A DNA stretch of 11,784 nt. Source: Chloroflexaceae bacterium (lineage in GTDB: Bacteria > Chloroflexota > Chloroflexia > Chloroflexales > Chloroflexaceae). This document shows, piece by piece, positions 6,019 through 11,784 of the stretch. Within the stretch, counting starts at the first letter, position 1. Every line of letters begins with the position of its first letter. The position numbers were made by a program, and so were the translations under genes. Location of the stretch: the NCBI GenBank assembly GCA_026417815.1, contig JAOACN010000450.1:1-11784 (forward strand). Reading direction: 5' to 3'. The notes beneath the pieces are model-generated. The model worked only from the letters and a program-made list of their open reading frames with translations, did no database searches and was not told the DNA's origin.

Positions 6019-6855
6019 ATGACCAGCCCCGATGTCGAGTTCACCGTGCGCAGCTACTTCAGCCTGATGGACCGTGGGCACCTGTCCTTCCTCGGCCATC
6101 TCACCGCCCCCGACTACCAGCTCCACTTCGCCGATGGGCCCGAACCCTTCGACCTGGAGGGGGCGATCAATCTGATCGCCGGCTTCCAGGCGGCCTTTCC
6201 CGATCTCAGCCACGACATTCGCCAGATCGGCGAGACCGACGGCGCCGTCGAGGTGCTGATCACCGCGCGCGGCACCCAGCGCGGCCCCTTCCAGGGTGTG
6301 CCGCCCAGCGGCCGCGCCATCGAGACGCCGACCCGACACCGCTTCCACTTCGTGGATGGCAAGATTGCGGAGCACTGGATTGCGGTGGATATGGCCGACA
6401 TTATGCGGCAGATCAGTGCCGGGCCGGCCACGCCGGAAGCGAATAAGGCCCTCGCCCTGCGGCTCTACGAGGAGGTGATCAACCAGGAGGACAAAGCGGT
6501 GATTGACGCCATCTTCGCCTCCGATGTCATCCTCCACGATCCGCTCACCGGCATGCATCGGGGCGTTGAAGCCTTCAAGGGTCTGCTGGGCATGTTCGAT
6601 GCCGCCTTTCCGCACCACCGCGCAGCGGTTGAGGCCGTGCTCGCGGAGGGCGACTACGTCGCCGTGCTCCACACCCATTACGGCGCCCACAACGGCCCGT
6701 TCATGGGCATGGCCCCCACCGGCAAGGCGGTGGAGATCGGCGGGATCGAGTTGTTCCGCATCGGTAACGGCCGGATTGTCGAGTTCTGGCGCAAGGACGA
6801 CGACGTGAGCCTGCTGATGCAACTCGGCGCCCTGCCCACGACGCAGGCGGCCTGA
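6019..6855 (+). CDS. Fused double SnoaL-like protein
   Basis: A 278-residue protein made of two SnoaL-like (NTF2-fold) domains joined head to tail. Domain 1 (about 5-132) has FQAAFPDLSHDI (56-67), GTQRGPFQGVPPSGRAIE (85-102) and DGKIAEHWIAVD. Domain 2 (about 141-271) has MFDAAFPHHRAAVE (192-205), GAHNGPFMGMAPTGKAVE (222-239) and NGRIVEFWRKDD. The paired GPF-G--P-G loops and AAFP motifs line up, indicating an old duplication, though the two halves are clearly diverged. Most family members are single 120-150-residue domains that dimerise; the fusion may mimic such a dimer with two different pockets (inference). Start is certain: AGGAGG (6006-6011) is seven bases before ATG 6019. The SRPBCC gene begins 16 bp after the stop, so these two are probably co-transcribed and co-translated. 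The substrate is unknown. Confidence 0.88.
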   Translation: MTSPDVEFTVRSYFSLMDRGHLSFLGHLTAPDYQLHFADGPEPFDLEGAINLIAGFQAAFPDLSHDIRQIGETDGAVEVLITARGTQRGPFQGVPPSGRAIETPTRHRFHFVDGKIAEHWIAVDMADIMRQISAGPATPEANKALALRLYEEVINQEDKAVIDAIFASDVILHDPLTGMHRGVEAFKGLLGMFDAAFPHHRAAVEAVLAEGDYVAVLHTHYGAHNGPFMGMAPTGKAVEIGGIELFRIGNGRIVEFWRKDDDVSLLMQLGALPTTQAA

Positions 6856-6871
6856 TGCAGGGAGAGCTCCG

Positions 6872-7351
<480 letters not shown>

Positions 7352-7365
7352 CGCGCCGCAAGTAA

Positions 7366-7398
7366 GGCCGAAGCATTGGCTATGCCAATGCTTCGGCC
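7366..7398 (+). terminator. Perfect 15-bp hairpin after the SRPBCC gene
   Basis: GGCCGAAGCATTGGC (7366-7380), loop TAT, exact reverse complement at 7384-7398. It starts 14 bp after the SRPBCC stop. Same family as 4782-4816, with a C-to-T change on one arm matched by G-to-A on the other. There is no T-run, so termination is inferred from position. Confidence 0.65.
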
Positions 7399-7430
7399 CA
7401 ACCTGGACGCAGTAGTGGCGTGTCATCCTG

Positions 7431-7660
7431 AAGATGATGTGCGGCGCTCCTGATGCGGACGGAGCCCGCAGGGGACGCAGGATGCGAGGGATACAGCACG
7501 CGGGGAACGCAGCACGTTGCGGACGCAGCACGCTGGGGACGCAGCACGCTCGGGACGCAGCCCGCGGGGGACGGAGCCCGCCGCGGACGGAGCCCGCGGG
7601 GGAGGCAGCCCGCGGGGGACGGAGCATGTTGCGGACGCAGCACGCTGCGTCCGTACGTAG
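7431..7660. repeat. Block 1: 22-nt leader, twelve 16-nt units, 14-nt closing sequence
   Basis: A 22-nt leader (7431-7452, starting AAGATGATGTGCGG) is followed by twelve contiguous 16-nt units from 7455 to 7646 with no spacers, then GCGTCCGTACGTAG (7647-7660). Typical units are GGGGACGGAGCCCGCC and GCGGACGCAGCACGCT. The last unit and the closing sequence form the near-palindrome CGGACGCAGC-AC-GCTGCGTCCG (7632-7653). Sixteen is not a multiple of three, so the repeat passes through all frames, and the open frames here are only due to the unit lacking stop codons. With block 2 and the hairpin at 7366-7398 this fills the 495-bp gap between the SRPBCC and monooxygenase genes; I see no gene in it. 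Confidence 0.93.
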
Positions 7661-7662
7661 CA

Positions 7663-7828
7663 AAGATGATGTGCGGCGCTCCTGGTGCGGACAGAGCCTG
7701 CCGGGGACGGAGCCCGCTGGAGACGCAGCCCGCGGGGGACGGAGCCCGCCGCGGACGGAGCCCGCGGGGGAGGCAGCCCACGGGGGACGGAGCATGTTGC
7801 GGACGCAGCACGCTGCGTCCGTACGTAG
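7663..7828. repeat. Block 2: same leader, eight 16-nt units, same closing sequence
   Basis: The 22-nt leader of block 1 recurs exactly at 7663-7684. Eight 16-nt units run from 7687 to 7814 and the same closing GCGTCCGTACGTAG is at 7815-7828. The last five units match the last five of block 1 with one base change, and the block is shorter by the equivalent of four units (corresponding to units 2-5 of block 1). The terminal hairpin is at 7800-7821. The ribosome site of the monooxygenase gene starts five bases after this block. Confidence 0.93.
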
Positions 7829-7846
7829 TAAAAAGGAGCGATCTGA

Positions 7847-9226
7847 ATGGATACCTCATCGACCGGTCACGCCCTGGTGCTCGGGGCCAGTATGGCCGGC
7901 CTGTTGACCGCGCGAGTGCTCAGCAAGCACTTCGACCACGTGACGATCGTTGAGCGCGACCCCGTGCCCGACCAGCCCGAGGCGCGCAAGGGTCAGCCGC
8001 AGACGCGGCACCTCCACGGCCTGCTGGCCAGCGGCCTCGAGATTATGACCCGCTACTATCCTGACCTGCCGGAGGCGCTGGCCGCCGGCGGCGCCCTGGT
8101 CAGCGATATGACCGCCAATATGTGCTGGTACACGTACGGCGGTTATCGCCGGCGCTTCACCATGGGCCGCGAGGCCGCGCTGATGAGCCGGCCCTTCCTG
8201 GAGCACCTGATCCGCCAGCGCACGCTGGCACGCAATAACGTGACGCTGCTGGAACACTGCGCGACCCGCGGGCTGGTGACCGGCGATGATCGCCGGCGGG
8301 TCACCGGCGCGCGCGTCGAGCATCGCGGCGCGCAGCCTATGGAGGCGACGCTGGATGCCGACCTGGTCGTGGACTGCACCGGCCGCGGCTCGCAGACCCC
8401 GCAGTGGCTCTTCGCCCTCGGCTATCCGGCGCCGGCCCAGAGCGAGGTAAAGGTCAACGTCGGCTACGCCACCCGTCTCTACCGGCGTGATCCGGACGAC
8501 CCGCGCGGCCAGGACTGGCTGCTCTACACCCCCGAAGCGCCCGGGGAGAGCCGCTTTGGGGGCATGTTCCCCATCGAAGGCGGGCGCTGGATCGTTTCGC
8601 TGGGAGGGTGGGCCGGCGACCACGCCCCGACCGACGAGCAGGGCTTTCTCGAGTACGCCCGCGGCCTGCCCATGCCGGAGATCTACGCGCTGATCAGCCG
8701 GGCCGAGCCGTTGAGCGACATCATCCCTCACAAGTTTCCTTCCAGCCTGCGGCGCCACTACGAGCGGCTCACGCGCTTCCCGGAGGGCTACCTGGTGCTC
8801 GGCGACGCCGTGTGCAGCTTCAACCCCACCTACGGCCAGGGTATGACCTCGGCGGCGATGCAGGTCGCCGCGCTCGATGAGTTGCTGACGCTGCGCGCGG
8901 GCCGGCTGGACGGCCTGGCCCCCGTCTTTTTCAAGCAGGCCGCGCAGGTGATAGACACGCCCTGGCAACTGGCGGTGGGCGAGGACTTCCGCTTCCCGGA
9001 CACCACCGGCCCGAAGCCTCCCGGCGTGGATCTGCTCAACCGCTATGTGGCTGCGGTGCATCGGGCCACGCTGGTGGACCCCGTGGTAGGCGCGGCCTTC
9101 ATCCAGGTGATGAACCTGCTGGCGCCGCCGAGCAGCCTGCTCACACCCGGCATGCTGCTGCGCGTCTGGCGGGCCAACCGGCAACGTTCACGCCTGCTGA
9201 TGCGTGAAGCGGAACTGGCGGCCTGA
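7847..9226 (+). CDS. FAD-dependent monooxygenase/oxidoreductase
   Basis: A 459-residue flavoprotein of the group A (PHBH-like) monooxygenase/geranylgeranyl-reductase-like superfamily. The N-terminal Rossmann motif is LVLGASMAGLLTARVL (10-25), a GASMAG variant of GxGxxG, with the ribose-binding acidic residue E36 in VTIVERD. QTRHLHGLLASG (52-63) and the strand DADLVVDCTGRGSQTPQWL (170-188) follow, and the second FAD motif is YLVLGDAVCSFNPTYGQGM (315-333) with G319, D320, P327 and G330. It likely uses NAD(P)H and O2 to hydroxylate or epoxidise, or reduces, an organic substrate; which one is not visible. No signal or membrane segment. AAGGAG (7833-7838) is eight bases before ATG 7847, which sits right after the 16-nt repeat block. 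Any promoter must lie in or beyond these repeats or upstream; no clear -35/-10 is seen. Confidence 0.88.
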   Translation: MDTSSTGHALVLGASMAGLLTARVLSKHFDHVTIVERDPVPDQPEARKGQPQTRHLHGLLASGLEIMTRYYPDLPEALAAGGALVSDMTANMCWYTYGGYRRRFTMGREAALMSRPFLEHLIRQRTLARNNVTLLEHCATRGLVTGDDRRRVTGARVEHRGAQPMEATLDADLVVDCTGRGSQTPQWLFALGYPAPAQSEVKVNVGYATRLYRRDPDDPRGQDWLLYTPEAPGESRFGGMFPIEGGRWIVSLGGWAGDHAPTDEQGFLEYARGLPMPEIYALISRAEPLSDIIPHKFPSSLRRHYERLTRFPEGYLVLGDAVCSFNPTYGQGMTSAAMQVAALDELLTLRAGRLDGLAPVFFKQAAQVIDTPWQLAVGEDFRFPDTTGPKPPGVDLLNRYVAAVHRATLVDPVVGAAFIQVMNLLAPPSSLLTPGMLLRVWRANRQRSRLLMREAELAA

Positions 9227-9278
9227 TCGCCGCGGTGCCGGCGTGGCGCGATGCCATCGGCACGTAGCTACGCGGCGG

Positions 9279-9323
9279 CCTCCCGGCGGGAGGTGAGGTA
9301 TGCGGAGAGGCTTCGCCTCTCTG
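9279..9323. repeat. Two adjacent hairpins after the monooxygenase gene
   Basis: CCTCCC-GGC-GGGAGG (9279-9293) is followed by a 9-bp stem 9303-9311/9315-9323 with the loop TTC (core GAGAGGC-TTC-GCCTCTC, one G-T wobble). They lie 53-97 bp after the monooxygenase stop and could end its transcript, although neither has a T-run. Confidence 0.6.
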
Positions 9324-9383
9324 GCCCCTCCACCGGTGGCTATGAATGATGTCTTACGCGGTTGGTCGTTGAAGAGGGTTTCT

Positions 9384-9402
9384 GGGAGGGCGAAGCCCTC
9401 CC
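9384..9402. repeat. GGGAGGGC-GAA-GCCCTCCC hairpin in the cupin leader
   Basis: A perfect 8-bp stem with the loop GAA, the same stem as at 378-402, 5012-5032 and 5096-5118 but with a different loop. The tip contains GCGAAGC. It ends about 20 bp before the cupin gene's ribosome site. Confidence 0.7.
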
Positions 9403-9437
9403 CGCCCCCCCATCAAGAACTTAAGGAGAAACAGGAT

Positions 9438-9944
9438 ATGCAGAACGCTCATCGCACCGCAGCCGGCCAGGGAGAGCACCTGCTCGTGGTCAGCGACGTG
9501 GTCACCATCAAAGCGTCTGGCGAGGAGACATCCGGAGCGCAACTGGTCGTTGAGGTTCACGTGCCGCCGGGGGGCGGACCGCCCATGCTCCACCGCCACC
9601 AACCCGCGGAGACGTTCTACGTCCTTGAGGGCGAGTTTGAGGTCAGCACCGTCGATGCCGATAACCGGTTGAGCGCGGTGAGGATCGGTCCGGGAGACAC
9701 CCTTTCGGTTCCGGCGATGGTCTGGCACACCTACAAGAACGTCGGGGCCATGCCGGGAAGGTTCATCGCTGTTCTGAGTCCGGCCGGGATGGAGCACTTC
9801 TTCCGCGAGCTCGGCATGCCGCTCGACGATCCCCACAACCCGCCCGTGCCGGCCGGCCCGCCCTCGGACGAACAGCGCCAGCAGATGATGGCGATCATCG
9901 CCAGGCACATGGAGATCCTGCCGCCTGAGGCGATCGTCCGCTAG
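9438..9944 (+). CDS. Single-domain cupin protein
   Basis: A 168-residue soluble cupin. Motif 1 is GGPPMLHRHQPAETFYVLEG (46-65) with metal ligands H52, H54 and E58; motif 2 is GDTLSVPAMVWHTYKNVG (86-103) with H97. All four expected metal ligands are present, so it should bind a divalent metal. The C-terminal part (137-168) is a Pro-rich linker and a helix (DEQRQQMMAIIARHMEI). Such small cupins include dioxygenases, isomerases and sugar- or aromatic-binding proteins; function cannot be resolved. I choose ATG 9438 because AAGGAG precedes it by nine bases (9423-9428); the longer frame from 9300 would translate the hairpins at 9303-9323 and 9384-9402 into low-complexity sequence. It is the last of the five plus-strand enzyme-like genes from 5189, 211 bp after the monooxygenase. 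Confidence 0.87.
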   Translation: MQNAHRTAAGQGEHLLVVSDVVTIKASGEETSGAQLVVEVHVPPGGGPPMLHRHQPAETFYVLEGEFEVSTVDADNRLSAVRIGPGDTLSVPAMVWHTYKNVGAMPGRFIAVLSPAGMEHFFRELGMPLDDPHNPPVPAGPPSDEQRQQMMAIIARHMEILPPEAIVR

Positions 9945-9949
9945 AAGGG

Positions 9950-9980
9950 GGGCGCGGGGAAACGTGGTTTCCCCGCGCCC
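9950..9980. terminator. Perfect 14-bp palindrome between convergent genes, bidirectional terminator
   Basis: GGGCGCGGGGAAAC (9950-9963), loop GTG, exact reverse complement (9967-9980). It starts six bases after the cupin stop and ends 21 bp before the stop of the minus-strand Uma2 gene, as expected of a shared terminator. The GGGGAAAC/GTTTCCCC core is that of the palindromes at 1460-1496 and 2501-2535. Confidence 0.75.
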
Positions 9981-10001
9981 GGCAAAAGCGTCAAGCGACC
10001 C

Positions 10002-10622
10002 TTACTCCGCGTCAAACACCTCGTCCACGCTCACCGTAAACCCTTCGAGCAGCCTGGATGTGGCGCGGTCTCCGCGACGAAAAACGCCGTGCTCCGTGTA
10101 CGCCTCACCCTCAAGTACGAGTACCGTGATGGTGTGGTCAAGCGGGTTGACAATCCAGTACTCAGGGATGCCAGCGCTGGCATAGTCCGCTCGCTTGACC
10201 CTGGTATCACCCTCCGGGTCGTCCTCGCTAACGATTTCGACAACCAGATCGGCGCCAAGCCAGAAGCGATGCTGGCGCCGCGGGTCGCGCGCATCGCGAA
10301 CCAGCAGAATTTCAGGCTCGCGATACATCCCTTCGCGCACGCGCATCCGCAAAGGCGCAAACCGAACCTTGCCGCCGAGTTGCTCAATGAAGGTTTTGAG
10401 CGCGAGAAACAGCCATTCAAGAATGGCCTGATGCTTATCGGTCGGCATTGGCAGGACCTCGATGTGGCCGTTGGTGTACTCCAGCAGACGATTGGTCTGG
10501 TTGCCCAGCAACAGGTACTGTTCTTCGGTCCAATGTCCCTGGAGGGGATCGAGGCTCAACACAAATTCATCGCCCTCTTCCCAGCGCATCCGAAGTCTGG
10601 CCTGACGTGCATCAACTGCCAT
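10002..10622 (-). CDS. Uma2 family (DUF820) PD-(D/E)XK-like nuclease
   Basis: A 206-residue protein of the Uma2/DUF820 family, a restriction-endonuclease-like fold that is multiplied in Chloroflexota and cyanobacteria and mostly of unknown role. Order of motifs: WTEEQYLLL and EYTNGHIEVLPMP (about 31-60, with the conserved N-terminal acidic residue region), YREPEILLVRD (100-110), ADLVVEIVSEDD (124-135) and KRADYASAGIPEYWIVNP (143-160). E104, D125, E129 and K143 are the likely active-site residues; position 104 is Glu where family members more often have Asp. I choose ATG 10622: GAAGG lies about ten bases upstream and a good promoter at 10659-10688. The longer frame to 10877 would overlap that promoter and has no family resemblance. 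It is convergent with the cupin gene and divergent from the broken hydrolase. Confidence 0.88.
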   Translation of the reverse strand: MAVDARQARLRMRWEEGDEFVLSLDPLQGHWTEEQYLLLGNQTNRLLEYTNGHIEVLPMPTDKHQAILEWLFLALKTFIEQLGGKVRFAPLRMRVREGMYREPEILLVRDARDPRRQHRFWLGADLVVEIVSEDDPEGDTRVKRADYASAGIPEYWIVNPLDHTITVLVLEGEAYTEHGVFRRGDRATSRLLEGFTVSVDEVFDAE

Positions 10623-10658
10623 GGCCCCTGACCTTCCCCGTGAGCTACTTCTGGGCAC

Positions 10659-10688
10659 AGTATAGTCCGAACACCCCTGGTCTCGCAA
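10659..10688 (-). promoter_or_regulatory. Promoter of the Uma2 gene
   Basis: On the minus strand TTGCGA (10683-10688), an 18-bp spacer and TATACT (10659-10664). Transcription would begin near 10652, giving a leader of about 30 nt before ATG 10622. Confidence 0.6.
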
Positions 10689-10693
10689 TGCGG

Positions 10694-10723
10694 TTGCGAT
10701 TGCGCCTCTACATATCAGATAAC
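10694..10723 (+). promoter_or_regulatory. Possible divergent promoter towards the broken hydrolase
   Basis: TTGCGA (10694-10699), an 18-bp spacer and GATAAC (10718-10723). The -35 mirrors that of the Uma2 promoter. An alternative, closer -10 is the extended GTGCTACACT at 10781-10790, which resembles the GTGCTATAAT at 2614-2623. One or both may serve the hydrolase gene. Confidence 0.35.
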
Positions 10724-10823
10724 AACCTGCCCTTTCTCTTCCCCCAGGGATCAGATGTTCCCCCTGCCGGGCGATACGGCGTGCTACACTGGTACGAGGG
10801 CCAGATTCGCAGGGGAGGGCGCG

Positions 10824-11533
10824 ATGATGCGGCGCTGGGTGATTCTGCTCAGTCTGGTGCTCGTGACCACGCTCCACGTCGCGGGCGGGTGCAGTCTGCG
10901 TGTTGTTTCCTCCCCCCCCACCCGCTCGCTGCGCAGATCGACGCCTACCTCCAGGAACTCAGCGACGCCGGGACGTTCAGTGGCGCGGTGCTGGTGGCCC
11001 GCGACGGCGCGCCGATCCTCCGCAAGGGCTACGGCATGGCCAGCATCGAGTACGGCGTGCCCAATACCCCGGAGACGCGTTTCCGCATCTCCTCGCTCAC
11101 CAAGGCCTTCACCGCCATGGCCGCGGGCTACAGCACCCTCAGCGCGCGGGCCGCGTACTGCGACCCGGGGCCGCTCTTCGGTATGGGCGACCTCTACTCG
11201 ACAGTGGACGACCTGTGGCGCTGGGACCAGGCGCTCTCTGGCGCGGGGCCGTTCCCGGGGCCACTGCTCAGTTCGATGTTCCACGCCTACACCTACTCGG
11301 CACCGATCAACGCCGCCTACGGCTACGGCTGGTACATGCGCCGCTGCGACGGCCTGATGCACTACTGGCACACCGGCTCGACGCCGGGCTACCGCTCGTA
11401 CATGCTGCGCGTGCCCGAGGCCGGGTACACGCTGATCATCCTGGGCAACCTGGAGACGACGCCCCTGTTCGACATGGCCGACGCAATTACCGCGCTGGCG
11501 CTGGCGCCTCGGAGCATTTCTCAGCCAGGTTGA
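10824..11533 (+). pseudogene. Broken serine hydrolase (beta-lactamase/class C PBP-like)
   Basis: GGGGAG and ATG 10824 open a frame coding a signal peptide (MMRRWVILLSLVLVTTLHVA, then GGC), but this frame leaves the family sequence at a run of eight C (10912-10919). The family body continues in another frame from about 10919 (HPLAAQIDAYLQELSDAGTFSGAVLVARDG) to the stop at 11533; one extra C would rejoin them. The catalytic SLTK (SxxK, 11093-11104) and the HTG motif (11369-11377, HTGSTPGY) are present, but only 92 residues apart instead of roughly 250, and the YxN motif is missing: sequence jumps from KAFTAMA to AGYSTLSARA near 11117-11128. So a central segment of roughly 150 residues seems deleted in frame. 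Intact relatives are exported D-Ala-peptidase- or esterase-like enzymes of about 350-450 residues. Two independent lesions argue for a pseudogene; a sequencing or assembly error could explain one of them. Confidence 0.8.
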
Positions 11534-11586
11534 CGCAAAGGCGCAACCTGTTCGCGGTATTGATGCTAAACAGCAACCGTGCGTAG

Positions 11587-11622
11587 GGACGCAGGGGGCT
11601 GCGTCCTTAGGACGTTGCGTCC
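11587..11622. repeat. Hairpins with the GGACGCAG/CTGCGTCC arms of the 16-nt repeat
   Basis: GGACGCAG-GGGG-CTGCGTCC (11587-11606) is followed by GGACG-TTG-CGTCC (11610-11622). The arms are those of the closing hairpin of the 16-nt repeat blocks at 7632-7653 and 7800-7821. The left arm can alternatively pair with the far TTGCGTCCC, so two structures compete. It lies after the broken hydrolase and may end its transcript. In the rest of 11534-11784 I see no gene, promoter or RNA that I can support. Confidence 0.65.
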
Positions 11623-11784
11623 CTCCGGGCACGTCTGATACTCCGGGCTTCACAACCTGAAGAGGACTGCAATAGAGAGATCATCACTTTTGCGATTGAT
11701 GCGTCCTTAACGCCTTGTGTGGGACAAAGCAGGCTAACGGCAGGGTTCAGCCGCGCGGCGCAACGCTCAAGTAAAGACACCATC

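Noticed and set aside
7455..7814. CRISPR array
   Set aside because: Units are contiguous, 16 nt long and vary in sequence; there are no unique spacers and no cas genes.
7434..7953. Long open frames on both strands through the 16-nt repeats (for example 7434-7907 and 7453-7953 plus, 7380-7859 minus)
   Set aside because: The unit has no stop codon in any frame, so all frames are open; the translations are low-complexity repeats, have no good start sites, and on the plus strand overlap the real monooxygenase gene.
7856..9184. 442-residue minus-strand frame opposite the monooxygenase
   Set aside because: Antisense shadow; the plus strand has both FAD motifs and a good ribosome site.
9300..9437. 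N-terminal extension of the cupin
   Set aside because: Would translate two hairpins into low-complexity sequence; a good AAGGAG directly precedes ATG 9438.
10623..10877. N-terminal extension of the Uma2 protein
   Set aside because: Covers the predicted promoter and adds 85 residues without family resemblance; ATG 10622 gives the usual family length.
11534..11784. A tRNA, other RNA gene or coding start at the right edge
   Set aside because: No cloverleaf, no terminal CCA context and no open frame of note; only the GGACGCAG hairpins can be supported.

Overview
The window is GC-rich DNA from a bacterium. Dense coding, many long GC-rich dispersed palindromes between genes, an expanded-type Uma2 gene, a HlpA-like glycosyltransferase and a large STAND-type ATPase together suggest a filamentous Chloroflexota (Roseiflexus/Chloroflexus-like). 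This is inferred from gene content and style; there is no rRNA or marker gene here to prove it.

Layout. 1-212 (-): N-terminal part of a gene that resembles Chloroflexota NurA nucleases, with a near-consensus promoter at 303-331. 587-1405 (+): lipoprotein with two META/HslJ domains. 1518-2480 (-): HlpA-like GT-A glycosyltransferase, convergent with the META gene across a palindromic terminator. 2689-4782 (+): 697-residue STAND/AAA-like ATPase, divergent from the glycosyltransferase across a region with two back-to-back TATAAT boxes. 4783-5188: a perfect 16-bp hairpin followed by about 2.7 copies of an 84/85-bp repeat. 5189-9944 (+): a single SnoaL-like protein, a fused double SnoaL-like protein, an SRPBCC protein, an FAD-dependent monooxygenase and a cupin. 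10002-10622 (-): Uma2 family nuclease. 10824-11533 (+): a broken serine hydrolase (beta-lactamase/class C PBP-like) with a frameshift at a C8 run and a missing middle. 11534-11784: non-coding, with hairpins.

Function. The five genes between 5189 and 9944 belong to families common as tailoring or small-molecule-modifying enzymes (SnoaL cyclase/isomerase fold, START-like ligand binder, flavin monooxygenase, cupin). Only the double SnoaL and SRPBCC genes (16-nt gap) look like a tight operon; the others are separated by hairpins and repeats and may be separate transcripts. There is no polyketide synthase or other core biosynthetic gene in view, so a common pathway is a hypothesis.

The most unusual feature is non-coding: 7431-7828 holds two related blocks built from 12 and 8 contiguous 16-nt units, each block opened by the same 22-nt leader and closed by the same 14-nt sequence that pairs with the last unit to form a hairpin. 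The rest of the window also carries several families of perfect hairpins with three-base loops, mostly closed by GGC/GCC.
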